A DNA stretch of 64,000 nucleotides from Bacillus_BD oryzisoli_A (GCF_043641075.1 NZ_JBHZRC010000001.1:248001-312000), one strand, 5' to 3'. Shown: positions 9,258 to 18,314, numbered from the stretch's first letter. Translations and numbers: made by a program. Notes: generated by a model not told the origin, from the letters alone.

Positions 9258-12200
9258 ATGAATACCCAATTAAATCAAAAAATCATAAAAGAAATGTGTG
9301 GCACTGCCTCCTTCAAAAGAGGAGATGTCTATTATCGAAACAAAAAAGTTACATTTACAAATTATAGCTCCGAATCCTGTAAGGCCATTGTTAGCGGGAA
9401 CGAGGAATTTTTTGTGAATATTGAACTGGAGGATTCCAATCATCTTAAAGCTTCATGCAGCTGTCCGAAGCTTGCTTCCTTTCAAAAAGACTGTCAGCAT
9501 ATTGCTGCTGTTTTAATAGCTATATCCCATTTTCAAAAACAAGGAATAAATCCAGATACTGTTTTGATGAACCAACCAGAAATAGGAAATAAAGAGCTGA
9601 CAGAGGGTCTATTAAGTCTATTTAATCAAAAAAAGACCCCGCCAATCAGTAAAAAACGTCATTTTGAAGATCGAAAAATACTTGAAGCTGAGTTTATCTG
9701 TAAAATTTTAACCATCGACAATCAATTAATGCTTGCTATTCAAGTCAAAATTGAACAGATAGAAATCACGAATATCAGGGAGTTTCTCAAAATGGTACAA
9801 CAGGGTAACACCTTTGTGCTTTCCAACGTTATGACATATGATCCTAGTCTTTATTGCTTTCTTTTAGAAGATGATGCTGTCCTTCGACAGCTGTTTATGA
9901 TTCTCGAAAATGAAAACCTATATATAAATTCACACTACACAGAAATGGAAGCGGACTATAAAAACTTTTTAATGATTCCTCCGACTTCATGGGAGCCGCT
10001 TATTCCTGTGCTTGAGAAGGCACCTCATTCGAAGCTGGAGCATAACGGTAAGGATCATAAACTAACGGTTATAGAAGAAACTCTTTCGCTTCAGTTCAAA
10101 TTTGTTGAAGAACATGACAAAGGCTTCCAACTGAACATTAGTGGTTTACATAATCTGATTATTTTACCCTCCTATCAGTTGGTTTTATCAGAAGAAAAAC
10201 TAATCAGGTTGCAGCAAGAGGATTTTAACCGTCTGGTTGAATTAAAGGATATGCTTGCCACTACTGGTACCAATCAAATACCTGTTCCAAAAGAGCAGAT
10301 TTTTCTGTTTCTCGAAAAGGTTATTCCTGGTTTGAAAAGAATAGGGGAGGTTCAGCTACCGGAAAGCATGACCGAAACTCTGAGGAGAACACCGCTTAAG
10401 GCCAAACTTTATTTAGATCGTGTCAACAATCGCCTTCTGGCAGGTCTCGAATTTCATTATGATCAAATTATTATTAATCCATTGGAGAACCGCTCCATTA
10501 AGACATTTGTCGTAAGAGACAGTGAAAAAGAGGCACGAATTCTCCAGCTCATGGAGGAAAGCTCCTTTGCCAGAAATGATAGCGGCTTCCTATTATACAA
10601 TGAAGAATTGGAATATGAGTTTTTATACCATGTACTCCCAAAGCTTCAAAAAATAGTGCAAATTTATGCAACAACAGCCGTCCGAAATCGAATGTTTCGG
10701 GGCAATCCCCGTCCAAAAATTAGAGTAAAGGCCTATAAGGATCGCATGAATTGGCTGGATTTTACGTTTGATTTGGACAGCATTCCACAAAATCAAATAA
10801 AGGAAGTTCTTGCCGCATTAGAGGAAAAACGAAAATATTATCGTCTGAGGGATGGCTCATTGCTATCCTTAGAGACAAGAGAATTTGAGGCATTAAAGAA
10901 ATTTCTTTACACCATTCCAGATGAGTTTGATTATTTGGAGGATGGGTTCCAGGTAAGCACGATTCAAGGACTACGTATGTTAGAATCGGTTGATGTTCAA
11001 GAGGTATTTACCATTGAGGAATCGTTTCGTAGATTTTTAGATGAGATTGAGCATCCTGATCGCTTGAACGTGAAAGTTCCGGAAAAGCTGGATACCATCA
11101 TGCGTGATTATCAAAAGCATGGCTACAAGTGGATGAAGATGCTGGCACATTATGGGTTTGGCGGTATTTTAGCAGACAGTATGGGACTTGGGAAAACATT
11201 GCAAAGTATCGCTTATATTTATTCTGAGCTTACTATTATTCGACAAAAGAAAAATCCAGTACTAATCGTTTGTCCATCCTCTTTGACCTATAATTGGCTT
11301 AGCGAACTGCTGAAATTTACTCCGGAAGTACAGGCAATTGTTGTTGATGGCTCCATAAAAGAAAGAACGGAAATCATGAAGGATGCACTGGTGCAGGATG
11401 TTATCATTACTTCCTATCCATTGCTTAGAAAAGATTATAAATGGTATGAGAAACAAGTGTTTCATACCGTTTTTTTCGACGAAGCACAGGCTTTTAAAAA
11501 TCCGACAACGCAAACCGCAAGAGCAGTAAAAAGAATTCAGGCCAACAACCGATTCGCTCTTACCGGTACACCGGTGGAAAATTCCCTTGAAGAGCTTTGG
11601 TCCATTTTCCATGTTGTGTTTCCCGAACTATTTCAGGGCTTGAAAGAGTACAGCAATATGACAAGGGAAAAGATTGCACGAAGAATACGTCCATTTTTAC
11701 TCCGCAGGCTGAAAGAGGATGTACTGACAGAGCTTCCTAATAAAATGGAGTCCATCGAATCTGTTGAATTGCTTGCGGAGCAGAAAAAGCTCTATGCTGC
11801 TTATTTGGCAAAACTAAAACATGATACATTAAAGCATTTAGACAAAGAAACCATCCGAAAGAATCGCATTAAAATACTTGCGGGCATAACACGTCTAAGG
11901 CAAATCTGCTGTCATCCAGCTTTATTTGTGGATGGGTATAAAGGAAAATCAGCTAAATTTGAAAGGCTCTTGCAGCTTATTGAAGAATCGAAATTAGCAG
12001 GGAGAAGAGTATTGATATTTTCGCAGTTTACGAAAATGCTTGGCATTATCGGCCGGGAATTAGCGGAGGAGGGAGTACCTTTTTTCTATCTTGACGGGCA
12101 GACGCCTTCAGAAGAAAGGCTGGAGTTATGCAATCGATTTAATAGGGGAGAACGGGATTTGTTTCTTATTTCTTTAAAGGCAGGCGGAACGGGCTTAAAT

Positions 12201-12461
12201 TTAACTGGTGCTGATACGGTCATTCTGTATGATCTATGGTGGAATCCAGCTGTAGAAGCACAGGCAGCAGATCGGGCTCACCGGATTGGACAGGAGCAGG
12301 TCGTACAGGTGATCAAGCTTGTTGCCCGCGGTTCAATCGAAGAAAAAATCAATGAACTGCAGGAAAAAAAGAAGGATATGCTGGAAAAGGTGTTGAACCC
12401 CGGAGAGAACGGTGCAGCCACACTAACAGAAGACGATATTCGCGAACTTTTGATGATATAA
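9258..12461 (+). CDS. SNF2-family helicase with N-terminal SWIM zinc finger
   Basis: Swi2/Snf2-type ATPase of 1067 residues. A SWIM motif (CSCPKL...CQHIAAVL) is near residues 69-88, followed by about 500 residues of linker/HTH-like region. The SNF2_N core has motif I DSMGLGKT near residue 645 and DEAQ box VFFDEAQAFKNP near residue 745. Helicase C has LISLKAGGTGLNLTGAD and the final QAADRAHRIGQ. It is probably a DNA translocase involved in transcription or DNA repair; the bacterial family is poorly defined. The start has AAGGAGA. It is larger than B. subtilis YwqA and stands alone between terminators. Confidence 0.92.
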   Translation: MNTQLNQKIIKEMCGTASFKRGDVYYRNKKVTFTNYSSESCKAIVSGNEEFFVNIELEDSNHLKASCSCPKLASFQKDCQHIAAVLIAISHFQKQGINPDTVLMNQPEIGNKELTEGLLSLFNQKKTPPISKKRHFEDRKILEAEFICKILTIDNQLMLAIQVKIEQIEITNIREFLKMVQQGNTFVLSNVMTYDPSLYCFLLEDDAVLRQLFMILENENLYINSHYTEMEADYKNFLMIPPTSWEPLIPVLEKAPHSKLEHNGKDHKLTVIEETLSLQFKFVEEHDKGFQLNISGLHNLIILPSYQLVLSEEKLIRLQQEDFNRLVELKDMLATTGTNQIPVPKEQIFLFLEKVIPGLKRIGEVQLPESMTETLRRTPLKAKLYLDRVNNRLLAGLEFHYDQIIINPLENRSIKTFVVRDSEKEARILQLMEESSFARNDSGFLLYNEELEYEFLYHVLPKLQKIVQIYATTAVRNRMFRGNPRPKIRVKAYKDRMNWLDFTFDLDSIPQNQIKEVLAALEEKRKYYRLRDGSLLSLETREFEALKKFLYTIPDEFDYLEDGFQVSTIQGLRMLESVDVQEVFTIEESFRRFLDEIEHPDRLNVKVPEKLDTIMRDYQKHGYKWMKMLAHYGFGGILADSMGLGKTLQSIAYIYSELTIIRQKKNPVLIVCPSSLTYNWLSELLKFTPEVQAIVVDGSIKERTEIMKDALVQDVIITSYPLLRKDYKWYEKQVFHTVFFDEAQAFKNPTTQTARAVKRIQANNRFALTGTPVENSLEELWSIFHVVFPELFQGLKEYSNMTREKIARRIRPFLLRRLKEDVLTELPNKMESIESVELLAEQKKLYAAYLAKLKHDTLKHLDKETIRKNRIKILAGITRLRQICCHPALFVDGYKGKSAKFERLLQLIEESKLAGRRVLIFSQFTKMLGIIGRELAEEGVPFFYLDGQTPSEERLELCNRFNRGERDLFLISLKAGGTGLNLTGADTVILYDLWWNPAVEAQAADRAHRIGQEQVVQVIKLVARGSIEEKINELQEKKKDMLEKVLNPGENGAATLTEDDIRELLMI

Positions 12462-12479
12462 CTGCAAAATATTATTTTT

Positions 12480-12500
12480 ACATTATGTGCTAATTACACA
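12480..12500. repeat. 21-bp direct repeat, copy 1
   Basis: ACATTATGTGCTAATTACAC followed by A; identical at 20 of 21 positions to 13703-13723. The core TGTG-CTAATTA-CACA is itself palindromic. Confidence 0.75.
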
Positions 12501-12530
12501 AAAATAGGTGGTTCTTCTTTGCTATGAAGA

Positions 12531-12564
12531 AAAAAGAAGAGTACCATTACTCTTCTTTTTTTTT
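12531..12564. terminator. Bidirectional terminator
   Basis: AAGAAGAGTA pairs with TACTCTTCTT followed by a T run on the plus strand. It overlaps the end of the small minus-strand gene and terminates the helicase gene. Confidence 0.75.
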
Positions 12565-12723
12565 CATCTCAATATTGTCTAGTTTGTATGAAATATCTCT
12601 TAAGATGACATTACGTTCTTTTTGAGTTTTGATAAAGCTTACAGCAACCCAAATAATAAAACCAAGAAATCCAAGATAAACAATCATCATTAGGATGAAA
12701 GGAATAATAGCTAGTGCCTCCAT
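12547..12723 (-). CDS. Small membrane protein, 58 residues
   Basis: Short gene with a perfect GGAGG 8 bp before its ATG. The product has one hydrophobic segment (residues 4-31, ending VAVSFI), then a charged helix with KTQKERN and a Lys/Glu-rich end. This is the shape of single-span small membrane proteins common in bacilli. I do not recognise a named family. It is transcribed opposite to its neighbours. Confidence 0.7.
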   Translation of the reverse strand: MEALAIIPFILMMIVYLGFLGFIIWVAVSFIKTQKERNVILRDISYKLDNIEMKKKEE

Positions 12724-12898
12724 GCAAGTGCCTCCAATTTCGAAGGTTAAGAACCTTCATTATTATATGGAAATTATAGCACAAGACTTGTGAGAATTGC
12801 TTTAAGGATTTCGTTATCTGCTAAATGAATGATTATTTACGATTTTAGACAGTGAAATTGATAAGTTCTCCGGCGATAGTGCCAGAAAGAAGGATACC

Positions 12899-13285
12899 AT
12901 GAATATATTATTCGTCATGATTGGAGGATTTTTAGGCAGTATTTCAAGATACAGCATAGGGGAGTGGATCCATTCCGGTAATGGCTTTCCATTCGCAACC
13001 TTAACCATTAATCTAATTGGCTGTTTTATTCTTGGCTGGTTCCTGACCTATGCAGTCCACGCTCGAAAAGTAACGCATAAGATGACTCTTTTGATTGGAA
13101 CTGGTTTTATCGGTTCATTCACTACCTTTTCAACCTTCTCAGTTGAAACACTGACATTATTCCAAATTGGCTTGGTTGGACAAGCCACCCTATACGTTTT
13201 CACCTCCATTATTGTCGGTATTCTTTTAACCTTTTTAGGCCATAAACTTGCATTATCTCGTAAAAGTGAGGCGGTTGAGGAATGA
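12899..13285 (+). CDS. crcB1: Fluoride ion exporter CrcB/Fluc, first subunit
   Basis: Fluc channel subunit of 128 residues with four transmembrane helices. The GGFLGSISRY opening, the N in TINLIGCFILGW and the GFIGSFTTFSTFS phenylalanine-box track (near residues 70-83) are the family signatures. The next gene is a paralogue overlapping by 4 bp, so the exporter is probably a heterodimer of dual-topology-like subunits, as in other bacilli. I find no convincing fluoride riboswitch upstream. The ATG follows AAGAAGGA. Confidence 0.95.
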   Translation: MNILFVMIGGFLGSISRYSIGEWIHSGNGFPFATLTINLIGCFILGWFLTYAVHARKVTHKMTLLIGTGFIGSFTTFSTFSVETLTLFQIGLVGQATLYVFTSIIVGILLTFLGHKLALSRKSEAVEE

Positions 13286-13653
13286 TTTGGTTAATCGGAA
13301 TCGGTGGGTCACTTGGAAGTGCAATCCGTTTTTTATTAAGCAGCTATATAAAAGAACAGTTTCAAAACGAGCGCTATTTTCCACTAGGAACATGGATGAT
13401 TAACGTGTCAGGGTCATTCATACTAGGTATATTGACCAATCTTCATTTGACAGAGAGAATAAGTGAATGGATATGGTTTCTATTAGGAGTTGGTTTCTGC
13501 GGCGCCTATACTACTTTTTCTACTTTTGGATATGAAGTTATTACTTTAATAGTAGCAAAGAAAGAGATCCTAGCGATTCTATACGTTATCACTTCAGTGA
13601 TAGCCGGAATTTTGGCCGCTTCGATTGGTTTTTTATTTGTGAATTTTGTATGA
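13282..13653 (+). CDS. crcB2: Fluoride ion exporter CrcB/Fluc, second subunit
   Basis: Fluc subunit of 123 residues with four transmembrane helices, GGSLGSAIRF at the start, MINVSGSFILG in helix 2 and GFCGAYTTFSTFGYE in helix 3. Its ATG overlaps the stop of crcB1, implying translational coupling. Paired Fluc genes encode subunits of opposite membrane orientation that assemble together. Confidence 0.95.
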   Translation: MIWLIGIGGSLGSAIRFLLSSYIKEQFQNERYFPLGTWMINVSGSFILGILTNLHLTERISEWIWFLLGVGFCGAYTTFSTFGYEVITLIVAKKEILAILYVITSVIAGILAASIGFLFVNFV

Positions 13654-13702
13654 GGACCATTTTGGTCCTTAAAATAATAACATGCATTTCTATTTACTAA
13701 TA

Positions 13703-13723
13703 ACATTATGTGCTAAATACACA
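13703..13723. repeat. 21-bp direct repeat, copy 2
   Basis: ACATTATGTGCTAAATACAC followed by A; one mismatch to 12480-12500. The two copies bracket the small membrane gene and crcB1-crcB2, 1223 bp apart. Confidence 0.75.
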
Positions 13724-13824
13724 ATAAGAAATGATAGATTCCGCCCAACAGATTGAATAAAACTCTTTTTCCATCATACGAACAGTATTTAAATAAATGA
13801 AAAAACGTTCTTTGATTTAAAAAG

Positions 13825-13874
13825 CAAGAGTACAGGAGCTGTGAGTTGCTACTCATAGCTCCTGTACTCTTATT
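13825..13874 (-). terminator. Strong terminator after the GGDEF remnant
   Basis: AAGAGTACAGGAGCT(G/A)TGAG forms a stem of about 20 bp with its partner. On the minus strand it is followed by GCTTTTT, so it served the truncated gene behind it. Confidence 0.8.
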
Positions 13875-14011
13875 TAATCAAATTCAACACGGTTTCTTCC
13901 CTTTTGTTTGGCCTTATACAATGCTTTATCAGTTTTGAGGATTAGACCGTCTGGCTGATCGTGTTTGCTTGGCCGCATGGTAGAGACACCCATACTAACG
14001 GTAATAAAAGT
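13874..14011 (-). pseudogene. C-terminal remnant of a diguanylate cyclase (GGDEF) gene
   Basis: The minus strand encodes the last ~45 residues of a GGDEF domain, including TVSMGVSTM and DKALYKAKQKGRNRVEFD, ending in TAA at 13874-13876. An in-frame stop directly precedes the fragment, and no GGDEF catalytic motif or start exists upstream. The original terminator is retained. It is similar in its ending to the intact diguanylate cyclase at 24731-25819 but not identical. It marks a deletion between crcB and the eamA gene. Confidence 0.85.
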
Positions 14012-14033
14012 TTAAAATAGAATGGAGGAAGAA

Positions 14034-14111
14034 TTGGAATACTTTTTACGAAGGAAAATACTATTTATTGAAGTTAGTATTCTCCTAGCCTCGGTAGCGC
14101 TAAATGAATAA
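14034..14111 (+). CDS. Possible 25-residue hydrophobic peptide
   Basis: TTG-started frame behind GGAGGAA (14024-14030), encoding a basic start (YFLRRK) and a hydrophobic helix, and followed directly by a terminator stem. An in-frame ATG at 14022 would give 29 residues but lacks its own ribosome binding site. It could equally be chance in a decayed region. Confidence 0.25.
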   Translation: MEYFLRRKILFIEVSILLASVALNE

Positions 14112-14140
14112 AAGACTGCCACTTAAGGCAGCCCTCTTTT
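14107..14140. terminator. Bidirectional terminator
   Basis: GACTGCC-ACTTAA-GGCAGCC with T-rich flanks on both strands. Confidence 0.7.
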
Positions 14141-14295
14141 TAATGACTTGATAAATGTTTCATGTTAGACTCTTCTATCGGAACATGCTTTGGCTTTTCT
14201 GGATAGGAAGCTTTACCGTTGTCATCCGGACCAGTAAGGGTATTCCGTTGATCAAGAACCTTCCCAGTATACTCAATAGGATTTCGATCTGTCAT
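14140..14295 (-). CDS. Small hydrophilic protein, 51 residues
   Basis: Short gene with GGAGGTGG 7 bp before its ATG and its own downstream terminator. The product is hydrophilic with no membrane segment, rich in Pro/Lys/Asp (for example RNTLTGPDDNG and YPEKPKHVPIEE). Unrecognised; possibly a sporulation-associated small protein, but nothing here proves that. Confidence 0.6.
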   Translation of the reverse strand: MTDRNPIEYTGKVLDQRNTLTGPDDNGKASYPEKPKHVPIEESNMKHLSSH

Positions 14296-14526
14296 TTTTT
14301 CCACCTCCATTTTATAGGATGGTTGAAATAGCTATACAAATGACAGGTAAGAATTTCCATGTTAGATAAAAGGGTTTATTCAAAAAAGATTGTTGTCGTG
14401 ATTTTTATATCTTATTTTCTGTAGCATGTAATCGCATTTTCAATTTATTAAAAACTAAAGCAAAGGAAAACGATTTATTGATATAATATTAGTTGTGAAT
14501 ACTAATGATAGAAACGGAGATATCAT

Positions 14527-15450
14527 ATGAAAGATACTAGCATGCGTGGAGAACTCCTTCTTACCATAACAGCAATCATTTGGGGAACTTCTTTCGTAGC
14601 CCAGCGTGTAGGGATGGACTATATCGGTCCCTTCACTTTTACAGCAACTAGATTCTTAATTGGTACGCTTTCATTAATACCTATTATTCTTATCATGGGC
14701 AGGTTAAATAAAAATAAGCAAAAGGATCATACAAGGTTTGGCACAAAAAAAGATCTTCTCATTGGAGGGTTAGCCTGCGGCGTTGCCCTGTTTTTCGGTA
14801 TTTCCTTTCAACAGGCTGGGCTAGTTTACACAACAGCCGGAAAAGCAGGATTTATTACTGCGTTGTATATCGTACTAGTTCCGCTTTTAGGAATTTTTCT
14901 ACATAAAAAGGTGAGTAAGCGTGTGTGGATTGGTGTTGCATTAGCTGTTGTCGGACTCTATTTATTATGTATCACTGAAGGGTTTAAGATATCAAAAGGT
15001 GATTTTATCGTTCTATGCGGCACTGTATTTTGGGCCAGTCATATTTTGATAATCGATCATTTTGCACCGAAAGTTGATGGGTTAAAAATGTCTTTCATTC
15101 AGTTTTTTGTTGCATCAATCCTGTCTCTTGTTGCTGCGTTATCTGTAGAAACAATCAAGTTATCTTCCATTCTTGATAGTGCAGGACCGATTCTTTATAC
15201 AGGGATTGTTGTAGTAGGAATAGCTTATACCTTTCAAATCCTTGGACAAAAGGGCACAAATCCAACTGTATCAGCCATTATTTTAAGTATGGAATCGGTA
15301 TTTGCCGTGCTATCAGGGATGGTTTTACTTGGCGAAAGTATGGCACTTAAAGAAATAATCGGCTGTGTTATCATGTTTATCGCTGTCATAATTGCTCAGC
15401 TTCCCTCAAGAAAGGAACCTGTGATAAGAGAGAAAAAGAATGTCATTTGA
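14527..15450 (+). CDS. EamA/DMT-superfamily transporter
   Basis: Drug/metabolite transporter of 307 residues with ten hydrophobic segments arranged as two EamA repeats (about residues 8-145 and 160-295). IIWGTSFVAQ in helix 1 and the E..F....G....GE segment in helix 9-10 are typical. Substrate is unknown; family members export amino acids or metabolites. The ATG follows ACGGAGAT. The acetyltransferase gene starts 24 bp downstream, so the two probably form an operon. Confidence 0.9.
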   Translation: MKDTSMRGELLLTITAIIWGTSFVAQRVGMDYIGPFTFTATRFLIGTLSLIPIILIMGRLNKNKQKDHTRFGTKKDLLIGGLACGVALFFGISFQQAGLVYTTAGKAGFITALYIVLVPLLGIFLHKKVSKRVWIGVALAVVGLYLLCITEGFKISKGDFIVLCGTVFWASHILIIDHFAPKVDGLKMSFIQFFVASILSLVAALSVETIKLSSILDSAGPILYTGIVVVGIAYTFQILGQKGTNPTVSAIILSMESVFAVLSGMVLLGESMALKEIIGCVIMFIAVIIAQLPSRKEPVIREKKNVI

Positions 15451-15474
15451 TCTTAAAAAGGAAAGGATAAAATA

Positions 15475-15990
15475 ATGATGATTAGAAAAGGGAACAAGGC
15501 AGATTTGCCCGCTATCATGAAAATGGTGGGAGATACAGTACAAATTATGAAAGAAGAACAAAATGATCAATGGGATGAAAAATATCCAACAATGTCTATT
15601 ATTGAACATGATGTGCAAAATGGATCATTGTATGTTTATGAAGAAAATGAGCAAGTAGTAGGTTCAATTACTGTTGATACGAATCTACCAAATGAATACC
15701 TTGACATTCCATGGAGCCAGGAGATTCCATCCTATACCTTTCATCGGCTTGTTATAAGTGCTGCAGTGAGGGAAAAAGGGATTGCATCAAGCTTAATTTC
15801 CCATGCTGAGAAAGTTGCTATGCAACATAATACACCATATATGAAAATCGATACGTATTCGTTAAATAAAAAGGCTCAAGCATTATTTGAAAAAAATGGG
15901 TACGTTAAGGCAGGGGAGATGACCTTTCACGGTAAAGAGAATCCCTTTAATTGTTACGAAAAAATTCTCTCTGACAAAGTTAATAATTAA
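15475..15990 (+). CDS. GNAT family N-acetyltransferase
   Basis: Acetyl-CoA-dependent acetyltransferase of 171 residues. Motif A (RLVISAAVREKGIASSLI, residues ~92-109, with the R/Q-x-x-G/A loop) and motif B (YSLNKKAQALFEKNGY) are clear. The ligand cannot be inferred. It follows the EamA transporter closely, which suggests linked modification and export of a small molecule. Confidence 0.88.
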   Translation: MMIRKGNKADLPAIMKMVGDTVQIMKEEQNDQWDEKYPTMSIIEHDVQNGSLYVYEENEQVVGSITVDTNLPNEYLDIPWSQEIPSYTFHRLVISAAVREKGIASSLISHAEKVAMQHNTPYMKIDTYSLNKKAQALFEKNGYVKAGEMTFHGKENPFNCYEKILSDKVNN

Positions 15991-16023
15991 AAAAAGAAGC
16001 GATGTTTTATCGCTTCTTTTTTT
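15990..16023. terminator. Bidirectional terminator
   Basis: AAAAGAAGCGAT-GTTTT-ATCGCTTCTTTT lies between convergent genes. Confidence 0.87.
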
Positions 16024-16029
16024 CATACT

Positions 16030-16854
16030 TTATCTTATATTAAAATCATTTGGTTCTGGACCTTTACGGCGGTTACGGTTAAGGTTATGTATTTCTTCCA
16101 TTTCTTTTTGGGATAATTCAAAATCAAACACGTTGAAATTTTCTTCTATTCGGGATGGAGTGACCGATTTAGGGATCACGATTGTATTATTCTGCAAATG
16201 CCACCTAAGGATTGTCTGTGCCGTTGTTTTCTCATGTGCTGCGGCAATTCGTTTAATAACAGGGTCCTCTAACGCTTCTCCGCCTTGATCAAGCGGACTC
16301 CAAGCCTCCACATAAATATTATGTGAATGACAAAAATCCTTGATGTCCTTTTGTGAAAGATATGGATGACATTCAACTTGATTTAGGACTGGTGTAATTT
16401 CACATTCATTTATAATTTGTTCCAGGTGATTCTGATTAAAATTACAAACCCCTATGGCTTTTACACGCCCATCACGATAAAGTTTTTCTAATGCTTTATA
16501 TGTTTCAACATACTGATCATATTGTGGTGTTGGCCAGTGAATAAGATACAAATCAACATAGTCTAAACCGAGTCTTTCCAAACTTTTTTCATAGGCCGTG
16601 ATACTATTGTCAAAGCCCTGATCAGTGTTCCAAACCTTTGTTGTAATAAAAAGCTCTTCACGAGGTATTGAGGATTCATGAATAGCTTTTCCAACTCCTT
16701 TTTCGTTTTCATAAATCATTGCCGTATCAATTGATCGATAGCCTACCTCGAGTGCCTTTGCAACAGCAACCGCTGCTTGATCATCTGGAACCTGCCATAC
16801 CCCGAAACCTAACTGCGGCATTTTTAAGCCATTATTCAAGGTTACAAAATTCAT
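16030..16854 (-). CDS. Aldo/keto reductase
   Basis: NADPH-dependent aldo/keto reductase of 274 residues with the TIM-barrel fold. The catalytic tetrad is visible: Asp in RSIDTAMIYENE (D43, Y48), Lys in FITTKVW, and His in YLIHWPTP. The C-terminal IPKSVTPSRIEEN segment binds the coenzyme phosphate. It resembles B. subtilis YtbE/YvgN glyoxal and methylglyoxal reductases. The start has AAAGGAGAG. Confidence 0.93.
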   Translation of the reverse strand: MNFVTLNNGLKMPQLGFGVWQVPDDQAAVAVAKALEVGYRSIDTAMIYENEKGVGKAIHESSIPREELFITTKVWNTDQGFDNSITAYEKSLERLGLDYVDLYLIHWPTPQYDQYVETYKALEKLYRDGRVKAIGVCNFNQNHLEQIINECEITPVLNQVECHPYLSQKDIKDFCHSHNIYVEAWSPLDQGGEALEDPVIKRIAAAHEKTTAQTILRWHLQNNTIVIPKSVTPSRIEENFNVFDFELSQKEMEEIHNLNRNRRKGPEPNDFNIR

Positions 16855-17036
16855 TGTGTAACTCTCCTTTATTAGAAAATAGATAAAATTTATCTTCTAT
16901 AGATTAACGTTATAAAGGAAGAATTTCAAATTTAGGATAGAATGATACAAATTGTAAAAACTAAACTGTTGAAAGGATAATTTCAAGAAAGGATGATCAA
17001 CAGTATATCCTTTAAATAGAATAAGGGTGTGCGCAG

Positions 17037-17990
17037 ATGATACGAATGGTTGGAGTTACGCATGAGAATGAATTAGTAACAGATCTCACTATAAAGAATG
17101 CCAATTTCTCATCCTATAAATGGTATTGGGTTGATTTTAATCAGCCCAGCGAAGAGGATATCCAGCATTTAACGGAAAGTTTCCATTTTCATCCGCTTGC
17201 CGTTGAAGATTGCATACACAGACCTCAGCGTCCGAAATTGGATTATTATGATGACTATACATTCTTTGTCACCCATATCGTAAAAGAGGATGAGAAAGAA
17301 ATTATTAAAGAAGAGTTAAATTTTTTCATTGGCGAGCATTATATCGTTACATTTCATCGGGAGTCGGTTCATGAAGTCAACCAGGTATGGGACCGTTTAT
17401 TAAATAAAAATAAGCTGGAACAATGGGATCCATATTATGTGTTTTATGATATTCTTGACAAAATTGTTGATAACTACTTTCCGCTTATGTACAAAATAGA
17501 AGATGAATTAGACAAAATTGAAAGTAATACACAAAACAAATCAATGGATCATTTAATGAATGAACTATTTGATACGAGGCATATGCTACTAAATTTAAGA
17601 CATTCGATAAACCCGATGCGGGACTTGCTATACCGTATGTTAAATTCACATCATTTACAAGGGATAAGGGACCGATGGGAATATTTTTCTGATATCCATG
17701 ACCACTTATTAAAATTGTCGGATATGGTTCTGTCCAGCAGAGAATTAACTGCGGATATTCGCGACAGCTATCTCTCATTAAATTCACATCAGACCAATAA
17801 TGTTATGAAGGTGCTAACAATTATTACATCAATTTTTGCACCGTTAACGTTTATTGCTGGAATTTATGGCATGAACTTTGAATACATGCCTGAATTGACC
17901 TGGAAATATGGGTATTTTTTAGCTTTAGGCATTATGGGTATCGTAGGTGTGCTGCTTTATCTTTGGTTTAAACGAAAGGGCTGGTTTTAA
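17037..17990 (+). CDS. corA: CorA-type magnesium/cobalt transporter
   Basis: CorA family channel of 317 residues. It has a cytoplasmic alpha/beta domain (about 1-240, with the EDC..RPQRPK motif) and two C-terminal helices (about 255-275 and 290-312). The YGMN signature lies at the end of TM1 (IYGMNFEYMP), and the basic end KRKGWF fits. It mediates Mg2+ uptake, possibly Co2+ or Ni2+. No M-box riboswitch is visible. The HNH gene begins 33 bp later and may be cotranscribed. Confidence 0.93.
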   Translation: MIRMVGVTHENELVTDLTIKNANFSSYKWYWVDFNQPSEEDIQHLTESFHFHPLAVEDCIHRPQRPKLDYYDDYTFFVTHIVKEDEKEIIKEELNFFIGEHYIVTFHRESVHEVNQVWDRLLNKNKLEQWDPYYVFYDILDKIVDNYFPLMYKIEDELDKIESNTQNKSMDHLMNELFDTRHMLLNLRHSINPMRDLLYRMLNSHHLQGIRDRWEYFSDIHDHLLKLSDMVLSSRELTADIRDSYLSLNSHQTNNVMKVLTIITSIFAPLTFIAGIYGMNFEYMPELTWKYGYFLALGIMGIVGVLLYLWFKRKGWF

Positions 17991-18023
17991 CTATTTTCTT
18001 AAATTGAAATAAAAGGGGGACAA

Positions 18024-18314
18024 ATGGTGGCTATCTGTGAGCTTTGTGGACGAAGCGGTGTAGAAACTACAGTCCATCATTTACTACCAAAAGAAAAAGG
18101 CGGCACATTTGGTGATAAAGCTGATTTATGTATTCCATGCCATAAACAAATACACGCGTTATATAATAATGAAGAAATTGCGGCACGTCTGACAACATTA
18201 CAAGAATTAAGAAATGATGTAAAACTATCCTCATTCATAAAATGGCTTCGAAAACAACCACCTACTAAAATCATGAAAATAAAAAAGTCCAATCAACAGA
18301 AACGTAAAAAGTAG
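18024..18314 (+). CDS. Small HNH endonuclease-like protein
   Basis: Protein of 96 residues with CELC (residues 5-8), VHHLLPK and CIPCHKQIH (residues ~38-46), the metal-binding and catalytic pattern of Cys-type HNH nucleases. The tail is Lys-rich, suiting nucleic-acid binding. It resembles B. subtilis YisB, of unknown role. The start has GGGGGAC. It probably shares a transcript with corA. Confidence 0.82.
   Translation: MVAICELCGRSGVETTVHHLLPKEKGGTFGDKADLCIPCHKQIHALYNNEEIAARLTTLQELRNDVKLSSFIKWLRKQPPTKIMKIKKSNQQKRKK

Noticed and set aside
12780..12898. Fluoride (crcB) riboswitch upstream of crcB1
   Set aside because: A GGCGATAGTGCC-like string is present near 12881, but the rest of the motif and pseudoknot pairing are missing.
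13874..14011. Complete GGDEF protein gene
   Set aside because: Only the C-terminal ~45 codons exist and a stop precedes them in frame.
16860..17036. M-box riboswitch upstream of corA
   Set aside because: None of the conserved M-box helices are visible.
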